Assembly: GCA_031284105.1 (NCBI GenBank)
Contig: JAITAN010000059.1
Location: forward strand, 1-23,462
Length of the DNA stretch: 23,462 nt
DNA from: Treponema sp.
GTDB lineage: Bacteria > Spirochaetota > Spirochaetia > Treponematales > Breznakiellaceae
Direction: 5' to 3'
Below the pieces are notes generated by a model that was not told where the DNA came from, ran no database searches, and saw nothing but the letters and a program-made list of their open reading frames with translations. A program made the position numbers and the translations under genes. Below are positions 6,074 through 14,667 of this stretch, in pieces; positions within the stretch are counted from its first letter, which is position 1, and every line of letters begins with the position of its first letter.

Positions 6074-7414
6074 ATGCAAGCCATTATCACTCCGCATACA
6101 TTCTCCGGTACCGTCCGCGTGCCGGCGTCAAAGTCCCATACCATACGGCGGCTGCTGCTCGCATCTCTGGCGGACGGCGTTTCAACCATTGAACATCCGT
6201 TGGATTCTCTGGACGCCCGTTCCTGCCTTGCCGTATGCAGGGCGCTCGGCGCGGATATACTGGAAAAAACGGACGAGACCGGAACGCCGGAACGCTGGAT
6301 CGTACAAGGACTTGTCCATTCCAAAACCGGTTTTTTATTCGCCCGCGCGTCGCATACGCGCCCCGAATACATTCTTGATGTGGGCAACTCCGGTACCACG
6401 CTGTTTCTGACGCTCGCCATAGCCGCGCTCGGCGAGACGCCCTGTACTTTTACCGGCGATGAGCAGATCAGGCGGCGGAGCGCGGCGAATCTCCTTTCCG
6501 CCCTGACCGCGCTTGGCGCAACCGTTTCATCCGCTGCAAACGGGTGCGCGCCCATAACCGTACGGGGACCGTGGAAAGGCGGAACGTGCAGCATTGAGTG
6601 CCCCACAAGCCAGTACCTTTCGGCGCTGCTTTTAGCCGCGCCTCTTGCGCCCGCGGGCTGCATTACCGGTATTGACGCGCCGCTTCTCAATGAAAAGCCC
6701 TATATCGACATGACGCTTTCCTACCTTGACGCGCAAGGCGTACCATACAAAAAAGCCGCGGACTTTTCCCATTTCCGCATACCGGGCGGCGCGGTTTACA
6801 AACCGATGAACGGAACCGTTCCGGCTGATTTCTCATCAGCCGCGTTTCCGGCGGCCGCGGCGCTCACCGGCCGCGGCTCGGTTACGCTTGTCGGACTCGA
6901 TCCGCATGACTCCCAGGGGGACAAGGTGTTTTTCGATATGATTACCCGTATGGGCGCTTCGGTTGTATGGAGCGGTTCTTCATCCGGCGGCTGGGAGGTT
7001 ACGGTTTCCGGAAACGAAGCAAAGTTGATCGCGGGCGACTTCGATCTCAACGCCGCGCCCGATCTATTGCCCGTCATGGCCGTGATTGCGGCATTTGCCG
7101 AAGGCGAAACCCGCCTCACCAATGTCGCGCACGCGCGCATCAAGGAAACCGACCGCATCGCGGTCATGGCGAGGGAACTCGGCAAACTCGGCATCCGGTG
7201 CGAGGAAAAGCCGGATGGTCTTGTCATTCGAGGCGGAATGCCGTCAGGCGCGCCATTTGGCGGCAACGTTGACGGACATGGGGATCACCGAATAGTGATG
7301 GCCTTAGCAGCCGCGGGTTTGGGAACAGCGGGCGATCTTGAGATACGTGGAGCCGAAGCCGCGGATGTTACCTACCCGGGCTTTCTGAAACTGCTTGACG
7401 CCCAGCTCAAGTAG
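6074..7414 (+). CDS. aroA: 3-phosphoshikimate 1-carboxyvinyltransferase (EPSP synthase)
   Basis: AroA transfers enolpyruvyl from PEP to shikimate-3-phosphate in the shikimate pathway in the cytosol. Expected motifs are present in order: VPASKSHTIRRLLLASLADG near the N-terminus, GNSGTT, QIRRRSAANLLSAL, TSQYLSALLLAAP, PADFSSAAFPAAAAL, PDLLPVMAV, IKETDRI and HGDHRIVMALA. From ATG 6074 the protein is 446 residues, near the usual 430-450. An upstream in-frame ATG at 6029 would add 15 hydrophobic residues. Neither start has a clear ribosome site, so I chose 6074 because MQAIITPHTFSGTVRVP begins where the family begins. After GNSGTT the usual Arg is replaced (LFL). A CapA-type gene follows after 18 bp. 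Confidence 0.93.
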   Translation: MQAIITPHTFSGTVRVPASKSHTIRRLLLASLADGVSTIEHPLDSLDARSCLAVCRALGADILEKTDETGTPERWIVQGLVHSKTGFLFARASHTRPEYILDVGNSGTTLFLTLAIAALGETPCTFTGDEQIRRRSAANLLSALTALGATVSSAANGCAPITVRGPWKGGTCSIECPTSQYLSALLLAAPLAPAGCITGIDAPLLNEKPYIDMTLSYLDAQGVPYKKAADFSHFRIPGGAVYKPMNGTVPADFSSAAFPAAAALTGRGSVTLVGLDPHDSQGDKVFFDMITRMGASVVWSGSSSGGWEVTVSGNEAKLIAGDFDLNAAPDLLPVMAVIAAFAEGETRLTNVAHARIKETDRIAVMARELGKLGIRCEEKPDGLVIRGGMPSGAPFGGNVDGHGDHRIVMALAAAGLGTAGDLEIRGAEAADVTYPGFLKLLDAQLK

Positions 7415-7432
7415 AAAGGAAAAGGAGACTAT

Positions 7433-9220
7433 ATGGGACGTTATGCGGCCTGTTTCAAAGCGGTGTCAGGTAAACGGAAAACGGAAACCCGTTTTTCTCT
7501 TTTCATCCATTATGTTCTATTGGTATGTATGGTGGTTATATGGACGGCATCGTGCGCCACTCAAAAACCGTCCGGCGAAAAACCGCCCGCAATGCCGGAA
7601 GAAAAATCCGCCGAAGAATATCCCATTGAAGAATACCCCGTTACCGACATACCTATAGAAATACCTTCGGATATTTCCGCGCCCTCCGAACCTTCTATGC
7701 CTTCCGAACTCCCCGAACCCTCCACTCCTGCCGCGCCCTCCGAAACGGCAGCGCCCTCCACGCCTTCTACGCCCGCTACGCCTGCCGCTCCTGCCGCGCC
7801 CTCCGAACCGGCAGCGCCCGCTACGCCTTCTGCGCCTGCCACGCCTGCCGTGCCTGCCGCGCCCTCCGAACCGGCAGCGCCCGCTACGCCTTCTGCGCCC
7901 GCTACGCCTGCCGCGCCCTCCGAACCGGCAGCGCCCGCTACGCCTTCTGCGCCTGCCACTCCTGCCGTTCCTTCTACGCCCTCCACGCCTGCCGCGCCCT
8001 CTGCGCCTGCCGTTCCTTCTACGCCCTCCGAACCTGCCGCGCCTGCCACTCCTGCCACGCCTGCCGCTCCTTCCACGCCCTCCGAACCGGCCGCGCCCTC
8101 CACTCCTGCCGCGCCCTCCGAACCGGCAGCACCCTCTGCGCCCGCTACGCCTGCCGCGCCCTCCGAACCGGCAGTTCCGGCCCCGCCTGAGCCGGATTAT
8201 CTTACCATTGCGGCTGTCGGCGATAACCTGTACCACGAGCCTATGATTTCGCTCATCACCAAAAAAGAGCCTGTTGATCCGGCGGATTTCTATTCCGAAA
8301 TAGCGCCCCTTATCGAAAATGCAGACATTGCGTTTGTGAATCAAGAGACCCTCCTTGCCGGAAAGGACTTCGGCTATTCGGGCTACCCCCAGTTCAACAC
8401 GCCCCAGAGCGTAGGCGAAGCGCTCATCGCAACCGGTTTCAATGTGGTGAACCACGCCACGAATCACATCATGGATAAGGGTGAAAAAGCCGTCTTTGCC
8501 ACTATGGATTTCTGGGACAAGCATCCGGAGATCACCCGTTTAGGTATTCACAGATCGGAAGAAACGTTACATCAGCCCATAATCATCGAAAAAAACAATA
8601 TAACGGTAGGGTTTCTCTCCTATACCTACGGAACCAACGGGCTTCCCGTTCCGAAATCCAAGCCGTATCTGGTTTCTTTGATCGACACCCAGCGTATTAT
8701 GAAAGACATCGATGCGTTGCGGCCGAACTGCGATCTCCTCATTGTTTCCATGCACTGGGGTGAAGAATACCGGTTCCAGCCGACTAAAGAACAGGAACGT
8801 CTCGCCCAACTGCTTGCGGATCATAAAGCGGATATTATCATAGGACATCATCCCCATGTGCTTGAACCGGCCGTATTCCTTAAAGGGAAAGAGGGCAATA
8901 CGACTTTCTGCATGTACTCGCTCGGCAATTTTCTGTCCGCTCAAGCGGACAGCCCTACCTTACTCGGCGGTATGCTGATGCTTCGGATAAAAAAACATGA
9001 GGGTATGATTACCATTGAAAGCGCCGGCGTATTACCGCTCGTTACCCTTTATGAAGCGGGCTACACCAACTTTAAAGTATATCCTCTCCCCGCATATACC
9101 GGTGAAATCGCGAAAAAACACCTCCGCGCCCTGCAAGGCAAAGACGTAAGCGTCCGCTACTTCACGACATTAGCGAAACAAGTGTTAGGGAATATGATGA
9201 TAGAAAGCGTTGCAAAATAG
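7433..9220 (+). CDS. CapA-family (poly-gamma-glutamate capsule type) lipoprotein with Ala/Pro/Ser linker
   Basis: This 595-residue protein starts at ATG 7433 behind AAGGAG. A membrane segment ending in IWTASC gives a lipobox, so it is probably a lipoprotein. Residues about 80-253 are a low-complexity Ala/Pro/Ser/Glu/Thr linker (PSEPAAP, TPSAPATPA). The C-terminal half is a CapA/metallophosphatase-like domain: AAVGDNLYHE, FVNQETLLAG, NHATNHIMDKG, VSMHWGEEY, IIIGHHPHVLEP and YSLGNFL. CapA proteins act in poly-gamma-glutamate capsule synthesis or export in Bacillus. In spirochaetes the substrate is unknown, and there are no capB or capC genes here. The linker would hold the domain away from the membrane. 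Close spacing after aroA suggests cotranscription. Confidence 0.88.
   Translation: MGRYAACFKAVSGKRKTETRFSLFIHYVLLVCMVVIWTASCATQKPSGEKPPAMPEEKSAEEYPIEEYPVTDIPIEIPSDISAPSEPSMPSELPEPSTPAAPSETAAPSTPSTPATPAAPAAPSEPAAPATPSAPATPAVPAAPSEPAAPATPSAPATPAAPSEPAAPATPSAPATPAVPSTPSTPAAPSAPAVPSTPSEPAAPATPATPAAPSTPSEPAAPSTPAAPSEPAAPSAPATPAAPSEPAVPAPPEPDYLTIAAVGDNLYHEPMISLITKKEPVDPADFYSEIAPLIENADIAFVNQETLLAGKDFGYSGYPQFNTPQSVGEALIATGFNVVNHATNHIMDKGEKAVFATMDFWDKHPEITRLGIHRSEETLHQPIIIEKNNITVGFLSYTYGTNGLPVPKSKPYLVSLIDTQRIMKDIDALRPNCDLLIVSMHWGEEYRFQPTKEQERLAQLLADHKADIIIGHHPHVLEPAVFLKGKEGNTTFCMYSLGNFLSAQADSPTLLGGMLMLRIKKHEGMITIESAGVLPLVTLYEAGYTNFKVYPLPAYTGEIAKKHLRALQGKDVSVRYFTTLAKQVLGNMMIESVAK
7673..8193 (+). repeat. 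Coding low-complexity repeats of the CapA-protein linker
   Basis: The DNA is a patchwork of GCGCCCTCCGAACCGGCA, CCCGCTACGCCT, TCTGCGCCTGCC and related blocks, all in frame. They encode xAP, PSEP and PSTP steps. Block order is irregular, which points to slippage or recombination, so linker length is likely to vary between strains. Open frames on the opposite strand here are by-products of this composition. Confidence 0.85.
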
Positions 9221-9225
9221 CGGGA

Positions 9226-9239
9226 CGCCGGTAACGGCG
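9226..9239 (+). terminator. Weak hairpin after the CapA-type gene
   Basis: CGCCG, a GTAA tetraloop and CGGCG form a small stable stem 5 bp after the stop codon. It is followed by CATACTTTTGA, a poor T-run. It could end the aroA-capA transcript or block read-through into tRNA-His from the other side. Confidence 0.35.
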
Positions 9240-9257
9240 CATACTTTTGAAAAAGAG

Positions 9258-9330
9258 GGTGGATGACGGGGTTTGAACCCGCGACGACCAGATCCACAAT
9301 CTGGGACTCTACCACTGAGCTACATCCACC
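9258..9330 (-). tRNA. tRNA-His (anticodon GTG)
   Basis: The minus strand folds as a full cloverleaf. The acceptor stem GTGGATG pairs with CATCCAC, with the extra G at -1 opposite C73 typical of tRNA-His. The D arm is GCTCAGTGGTAGAGT, the anticodon stem CCAGA/TCTGG carries loop TTGTGGA (anticodon GTG), and the T arm contains GGTTCAAAC. The 3' CCA is not encoded and must be added later. CTCTTTTT follows directly downstream. Its promoter is at 9341-9369. Confidence 0.97.
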
Positions 9331-9340
9331 GTGTACATAT

Positions 9341-9369
9341 ACGATAGCATGATTTTACATATTTGTCAA
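9341..9369 (-). promoter_or_regulatory. Sigma-70 promoter of tRNA-His
   Basis: TTGACA (9364-9369) and TATCGT (9341-9346) are exactly 17 bp apart on the minus strand, and the tRNA begins 10 nt after the -10 box. The -35 is a perfect match and the -10 matches four of six. Confidence 0.75.
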
Positions 9370-9377
9370 GAGGCGGC

Positions 9378-11036
9378 TCAATACTTAAACTCGCTCTCCC
9401 CGATAAATTCACGCAAGATGCTTTGACCCGGCACGTACTGAGGCGGAATCGGGGCGAAGTTTTCCAGAAACGCAAGAAGCCGTACCGCCTCCGCATAGCC
9501 GCGGACATTGGGCTTTACGGAACGCAACAGCGGGTCCGCGTAGACCTTGAGTACCGCAAGCTCGTAATCGAGAGCGGAATTAAACGCCGCGTCCGCGGAA
9601 TTTTGGAACGGAAAAATGTGCTTTTTTTCGCCCCGCTGTACATTGCTCCACATATGGATCGTTTTCGCCGCGTCGGCGTCTCTGAACTGGTAATCGCGCA
9701 CCATACGCCTGATAAGGCGGTTATCGCTTGTGGGAATACGGTTATGTCCATCGAGGTTAAGCTGGGTAAGCGCGGAAACATAGAGCTTAAACTTGGCGTT
9801 TTTATCAACAAGCGGGGTAAGCGCATCGTTCAAGCCGTGGATGCCTTCCACGATCAGCATGGACCTTTCCCCCAGTCTGATGGTCCTGCCGCCCGATTCC
9901 CTACGCCTGCCCGTCTTGAAATCGTATATGGGCAGGGTTACCGCTTCTCCCTTGAAAAGAGCGAGAATATGTTCGTTTAAGTACGGCACATCAAGCGCCT
10001 CAAGACATTCAAAATCGGGCTGCCCTTTCTCATCGCGGGGCGTTTTATCGGTATTGATATAGTAATCGTCAAGGCTTATGGCGATGGGCTCAATGCCCAG
10101 TACTTTCAGATGAATGGAAAGACGCTTTGCCGTTGTAGTTTTACCGGAACTCGAAGGTCCGGCTATAAAAATCGCCTTAACCGAGTCCTGTCCCGCGTGT
10201 ATCTTATCCGCTATTTCAGCGAGCTTCTTTGCCTGAAACGCCTCGGCAATGCCGATATAGTCCTTGATGGTACGATCCGCAACCAATTTATTAAGGCGCC
10301 CGACCGCGTTGACGCCCACTCTGCGCCCCCACTCCTTATATTCACGGTACACGGAAAATATCACGGGATTATCTTCAAATACGCCGATTTCACTGCCTCT
10401 GCCGGTTCCCGGGAACCGGAGCAGGAAACCGTCTTGGTATTGCATGAGATCAAAGGCTGTGAGAAGACCGGTTCTCGGCACAAGGGGACCGATATAGAGG
10501 TCCGTCCATCCGTTGCACTCATTCACCGGTACTTTTGATCTGCTCCACTCATCTAAAAGCAAACTTGTTTCGTGTTGTTTATTGTTGGTAAAAAGTTCTA
10601 CGGCCTCGGTATAGGCGCAATAATGAAACTCAATGGGGAGGTTTTCTTTTACCAAAACCTTCATACCCTCTTTTAAATCCTCAATTTCCTGTGCGGAAGG
10701 AACTTTTCCTCCGGCAAACGTGTAGTAGTAGCTCCTGCCGAGTGAATGTCCTATGGAAAGCCGTTCATCGGCAAAGAGAGAACGAGCGGCTAATGCGAGC
10801 AGGAACGCCAAAGAACGCCGGTAAATGACCGTCCCTTCCGCGCCGTCAAGCGGTACCGGTTCAAGGCAGGCATTTACCTCAAGCGGAGCGGAAAACGGAA
10901 GGATTTCATTGTTCACCCGCACCGCCGCAAGCTTCGATCCGGCTTTTTGTTCATCGAAATACTCGGCGACAGTCTCTATCTTCGCGCCGAATTCACAGGA
11001 AACCGTCCTGTTATCTGGAAAAGTTATTTTTAGCAT
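9378..11036 (-). CDS. Nucleoside kinase: TGS-like domain, ThrRS-like domain and uridine-kinase-type P-loop domain
   Basis: This 552-residue protein has a TGS-like N-terminus (MLKITFPDNRTVSCEFG), then a region like the second additional domain of threonyl-tRNA synthetase (about 85-230, with SIGHSLGRSYYY and FHYCAYTEA). The C-terminal kinase domain has P-loop GPSSSGKT at 293-300, DDYY at 323-326 and LIVEGIHGLND. This fusion is known in Treponema and Thermotoga, where it is annotated as nucleoside or uridine kinase, phosphorylating nucleosides with ATP or GTP in salvage. ATG 11036 is preceded by AGAGGAG, which lies inside the first degenerate unit of the 23-bp array. It is the last minus-strand gene before tRNA-His. 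Confidence 0.88.
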   Translation of the reverse strand: MLKITFPDNRTVSCEFGAKIETVAEYFDEQKAGSKLAAVRVNNEILPFSAPLEVNACLEPVPLDGAEGTVIYRRSLAFLLALAARSLFADERLSIGHSLGRSYYYTFAGGKVPSAQEIEDLKEGMKVLVKENLPIEFHYCAYTEAVELFTNNKQHETSLLLDEWSRSKVPVNECNGWTDLYIGPLVPRTGLLTAFDLMQYQDGFLLRFPGTGRGSEIGVFEDNPVIFSVYREYKEWGRRVGVNAVGRLNKLVADRTIKDYIGIAEAFQAKKLAEIADKIHAGQDSVKAIFIAGPSSSGKTTTAKRLSIHLKVLGIEPIAISLDDYYINTDKTPRDEKGQPDFECLEALDVPYLNEHILALFKGEAVTLPIYDFKTGRRRESGGRTIRLGERSMLIVEGIHGLNDALTPLVDKNAKFKLYVSALTQLNLDGHNRIPTSDNRLIRRMVRDYQFRDADAAKTIHMWSNVQRGEKKHIFPFQNSADAAFNSALDYELAVLKVYADPLLRSVKPNVRGYAEAVRLLAFLENFAPIPPQYVPGQSILREFIGESEFKY

Positions 11037-11041
11037 ACGCG

Positions 11042-12169
11042 CTCCTCTACTGGAATTGCTCTCAATTCCTTGCTAGATTACGATCTCACTCCTTGCCGGA
11101 ATAGTCCCTCACTCCTTGCTGGAATTGCCGCTCACTCCTTGCCGGAATAGTCCCTCATTCCTTACTGGAATTGTCTCTCACTCCTTACCGGAATAGTCCC
11201 TCGCTCCTTACTGGAATAGTCCCTCACTCCTTACCGGAATAGTCCCTCACTCCTTACCGGAATAGTCCCTCACTCCTTACCGGAATAGTCCCTCACTCCT
11301 TGCTGGAATGACCTATCACTCCTTGCTAGATTGATCTATCACTCCTTACTGGATTACGATCTCACTCCTTACCGGAATAGTCCCTCACTCCTTGCCGGAT
11401 TGATCTATCACTCCTTGCCGGATTGATCTATCACTCCTTGCTGGAATAGTCCCTCACTCCTTACCGGAATAGTCCCTCACTCCTTGCCGGATTGATCTAT
11501 CACTCCTTACTGGAATTGTCTCTCACTCCTTGCTGGAATAGTCCCTCACTCCTTGCCGGATTGATCTATCACTCCTTGCTGGAATAGTCCCTCACTCCTT
11601 GCTGGAATAGTCCCTCACTCCTTACTGGAATTGTCCCTCACTCCTTACTGGATTACGATCTCACTCCTTGCTGGAATGACCTATCACTCCTTGCTGGAAT
11701 GACCTATCACTCCTTGCTGGAATTGCCACTCACTCCTTACCGGAATAGTCCCTCACTCCTTACCGGAATAGTCACTCACTCCTTACCGGATTGATCTATA
11801 ACTCCTTGCCGAATTGATCTAACACTCCTTACTGGATTGATCTATCACTCCTTGCTGGATTATGATCTCACTCCTTGCTGGATTATGATCTCACTCCTTG
11901 CTAGATTGATCTATCACTCCTTGCCGGATTGATCTATCACTCCTTGCTGGATTAAGATCTCACTCCTTGCTGGATTGATCTATCACTCCTTACTGGATTA
12001 CGATCTCACTCCTTGCTGGAATAGTCCCTCACTCCTTGCCGGAATAGTCCCTCACTCCTTACTGGATTACGATCTCACTCCTTACTGGAATTGTCCCTCA
12101 CTCCTTACTGGAATTGTCCCTCACTCCTTGCCGGAATAGTCCCTCACTCCTTACCGGAATTACGGCTTG
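11042..12169. repeat. Mosaic tandem array of 23-bp units, about 49 copies, in the nucleoside kinase leader
   Basis: Forty-six units of exactly 23 bp run without any indel from 11089 to 12146, with degenerate units at 11042-11064, 11066-11088 and 12147-12169. Each unit is CTCCTT(A/G)C(C/T)GGA, then 8 variable bases, then TCA. By my count the variable part falls into six recurring classes: ATAGTCCC (18), TTGATCTA (11), TTA(C/T/A)GATC (7), ATTGTC(T/C)C (5), ATGACCTA (3) and ATTGCC(G/A)C (2, first bases as in unit 2), with a few point variants. Classes are interspersed, not in blocks. On the minus strand every unit carries AAGGAGTGA, and all three frames are closed, so it is not coding. It fills the gap between the secreted-protein gene and the kinase gene. 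Confidence 0.95.
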
Positions 12170-12174
12170 TTTCT

Positions 12175-12951
12175 TTATCTTATTCCGCGAACCACCCATT
12201 GCTTAATTACCTCAAGCCGTTTCTGTACCGCCGAAGGCACATGGATTTTTGAAGCAAAAAAATCACTGACATCCGCGCTTGCGATACTGTACACAACCAC
12301 TCCGCCGGAAACCGGTTCAAAGTAGACCTGGGCGATAAACTTCTCTTTCCCGATAACCGGTACAAATAAAAAAGAAAGGGCTTTGAAATTCGTGAGCGTA
12401 CATACAATGGCCCGGCTGTTAGCCGCAATATCAACGCGGTAATAACAGTTGCCGAAATTGGCGTCTTTTAGCCGTACGTACCACGTTTCCCTACCGGGCG
12501 CGGCAGCCGCTCGCGGCGGATCGGGAATAGCGGACGTATCTTTGTCGCTTTTAATACGAGTGGCGTCTTCAAAGAGCGGAACATCGGCGCCTTTTGTGGC
12601 CGAATGATAGGAGATGCCCTTTAAGCTGCGGACATTCTGAAGGGCGTTGTAGACATTCACGATGGTTACCCGTTCAAAGGGAAGAAGCGCGATACTCTCC
12701 GTTATGTAGGCGTTCTTTAGAATAGCATGTTGAACGGCAAGCTCGGCTCCCGCCGGAACAATATGCTGCAACGCAGAGCCTTTTCCGGCCGCAACAAAAC
12801 CGTCAGCCGATAAAGCGGCCTGCGTTTTTTCCGTATCCAATTCCGGAAAAATATCGTTAAATGAACGGGTCTGACTAAAAACCGGTACCGCTATGAGTAT
12901 CCATACACAAAAAACGCCTATCCCCGTGTTCTTTTTAGAAAAATACATCAA
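12175..12951 (-). CDS. Secreted protein of unknown function (spirochaete DUF6675-like)
   Basis: This 258-residue protein begins with a signal peptide (hydrophobic stretch about 10-24, with cleavage likely after VFSQ or near it) and has no further membrane segment. The body contains FNDIFPELD, a stretch around SLKGISYHSATKG, and a C-terminal region with VYFEPVSGGVVVYSIASADV. It resembles a spirochaete family I recall as DUF6675; no biochemical function is known to me. It should be periplasmic or outer-surface associated. Its ATG overlaps the stop of the sugar phosphotransferase gene by 4 bp, so they are cotranscribed and may share an envelope role. Its stop lies just beyond the 23-bp array. 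Confidence 0.75.
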   Translation of the reverse strand: MMYFSKKNTGIGVFCVWILIAVPVFSQTRSFNDIFPELDTEKTQAALSADGFVAAGKGSALQHIVPAGAELAVQHAILKNAYITESIALLPFERVTIVNVYNALQNVRSLKGISYHSATKGADVPLFEDATRIKSDKDTSAIPDPPRAAAAPGRETWYVRLKDANFGNCYYRVDIAANSRAIVCTLTNFKALSFLFVPVIGKEKFIAQVYFEPVSGGVVVYSIASADVSDFFASKIHVPSAVQKRLEVIKQWVVRGIR

Positions 12952-14393
12952 TATGCTCCTTTACCCCGAAGGACGACCCCAATAGTTTTATACAAAATCC
13001 ACATATCCAGCCACATAGACCAGCTTTGCATATAATACGTATCATACGAAACCCGTTCCGCATAGTCCGTATCCGAACGTCCTGAAACCTGCCACAAACC
13101 GGTCATACCGGGTTTTACCGAAAAGATACGCGCAAAATTCTCTCCGTATTTCACCACCTCCGCTTCAACGATGGGACGCGGACCCATAAGGCTCATCTCC
13201 CCTTTCAGCACGTTGATCAGTTGGGGAAATTCGTCAAAGCTGAACTTTCTCAGTATTCTCCCGATTTTCGTTACCCTTGGATCGTCTTTTAACTTATGAC
13301 TCGTGTCCCATTCCTCTCGAATCGCGGGATCGGAATCAAGCAGCTTTTGTAATTGCTCCTTGGAATCCACGGCCATGGACCGGAATTTCCACGCGGTAAA
13401 AGGCGTACCGTTCCGGCCAACCCGTACGTGTCCATATAACACGGGACCCGGGGACGTAATCTTAATCAGCAGCGCAATGATAAGCAAAAACGGCAGGATA
13501 ATGCCGCCCCCTATAAGCGTCAATGCCAGATCCATCGCCCTTTTTATACCTACATTCCAAAACATTTTTAATTTATGGCTGGTAATAAACCCCAGCATAC
13601 CGTTAAAATCGCACACCCTCATCCAAATGGTGGCGCTGCTGAAAAAGTCCGGCACAATGACCGTATATCTGAATGCCGAAAGCGAGTTGTTGAGCGAATG
13701 GGGCGGCTCTTCCCTATTTGCCATAGACATGGCAATGATAGCCATCTTGATATTGAATTTCTTTACGATAGTCCGTCCGATAGAAGTATCATGGATAACC
13801 GGAATGCCTTTATACATGCCGCTTCCCGCTTTATCGTCATCCAGAATAAGAACCGGCACATACCCTACGTGGCTTCTTTTTAATAAATGCTCAATAACAA
13901 GATGAGCCATGGAGCCGTTCCCGTATATCACTGCCGGAATACCCCCTAATTTTGTCTTACTCAGGATGACACGCATACAAGAACGGCAGAATGAAAGTAT
14001 AAAACATGAACATATAAAACTTATGATAAACGCAATCGAGATCGTATCAAATTCCCTGTCTTCAATAAAACGGGAGAAGATAACGCCGCCGTGCGCAATA
14101 ATAGACCCAAGTACAAAAGAACGCAATTCTTCGGCCGGCGCAAGCGAAATACCCGGATAGAGTCCATACAGCCAGAACAATAAAATAAAAACCGGCAAAT
14201 AAGGCCAATACATGACGAAAGAGCTGAAATTGATAAGCGTCATGTCATAGAAATTAACCATAAAAAAACCCGCGCCGAAGGAAAGCATAACGCCGAAAAA
14301 ATCTGCAATGATAAAAGCCATAGCGGTCAACGCGGAACTGGTTCTATGGAAACGTGATGAATACCACAACTCAAACTGGGATAACGTCATCAT
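12948..14393 (-). CDS. Polyprenyl-phosphate sugar phosphotransferase (WbaP/exopolysaccharide type)
   Basis: This enzyme moves a sugar-1-phosphate from a nucleotide sugar to undecaprenyl phosphate, the first step of surface glycan assembly at the inner membrane. The N-terminal third has about four or five membrane helices. A Rossmann-like segment follows (PAVIYGNGSMAHLVIEHLLK). The C-terminal catalytic domain has KRAMDLALTLIGGGIILP, GRNGTPFTAWKFRSM, LRKFSFDEFPQLINVLKGEM, SLMGPRPIVEAEV and KPGMTGLWQVSGRSD. I use ATG 14393 (481 residues); TTG 14408 would add five residues, and neither has a clear ribosome site. No other glycan genes adjoin it, so the sugar is unknown. Confidence 0.87.
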   Translation of the reverse strand: MMTLSQFELWYSSRFHRTSSALTAMAFIIADFFGVMLSFGAGFFMVNFYDMTLINFSSFVMYWPYLPVFILLFWLYGLYPGISLAPAEELRSFVLGSIIAHGGVIFSRFIEDREFDTISIAFIISFICSCFILSFCRSCMRVILSKTKLGGIPAVIYGNGSMAHLVIEHLLKRSHVGYVPVLILDDDKAGSGMYKGIPVIHDTSIGRTIVKKFNIKMAIIAMSMANREEPPHSLNNSLSAFRYTVIVPDFFSSATIWMRVCDFNGMLGFITSHKLKMFWNVGIKRAMDLALTLIGGGIILPFLLIIALLIKITSPGPVLYGHVRVGRNGTPFTAWKFRSMAVDSKEQLQKLLDSDPAIREEWDTSHKLKDDPRVTKIGRILRKFSFDEFPQLINVLKGEMSLMGPRPIVEAEVVKYGENFARIFSVKPGMTGLWQVSGRSDTDYAERVSYDTYYMQSWSMWLDMWILYKTIGVVLRGKGAY

Positions 14394-14599
14394 TTTAATA
14401 TAGCACAAGAATTAGAATATAACAATAACAAGCGGGAATAAAACACAATCTCAATGCGCTATTATTACACGGCAAAACCTCTGCCTAAATGCAATGAACG
14501 CCGCCTAGAGCGCTCACCGCCGGCCCCGTATGCGATCCGCTCGCGCCGTGTTCGATACGTCCCTACCGTACCGTTCCGGCTATACTACCGCCATGCATG

Positions 14600-14667
14600 A
14601 ACGCTTCTTGAAGGAATTGATCTCAATGCAAGCCTAGCATTGAGGTCAATGCAAGGAGCGTTTTTTT
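14600..14667 (+). terminator. Long hairpin with T7, reading in plus-strand direction, at the end of nagB
   Basis: Positions 14600-14609 pair with 14653-14662 (10 bp, one wobble), and 14616-14629 pair with 14637-14650 (14 bp, one wobble) around a 7-nt loop. A run of seven T follows on the plus strand at 14661-14667 and overlaps the nagB stop codon. For the nagB transcript (minus strand) the hairpin comes right after the stop but lacks a U-run. It may block antisense transcription or protect the mRNA 3' end. Confidence 0.7.

Noticed and set aside
5649..6410. 253-residue plus-strand frame running into aroA
   Set aside because: Arg-rich, no ribosome site, and it overlaps the start of aroA in another frame.
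7517..8524. Minus-strand Arg/Gly-rich long open frame opposite the CapA linker
   Set aside because: Shadow of the Ala/Pro/Ser coding repeat; no start signals, and the plus-strand gene is well supported.
11042..12169. CRISPR array
   Set aside because: The constant part is only about 12-15 bp, the spacer-like part is 8 bp and recurs, and no cas genes are present.
11042..12169. Integron attC cassette array
   Set aside because: Units lack open frames and attC-type folded sites, and no integrase gene is near.
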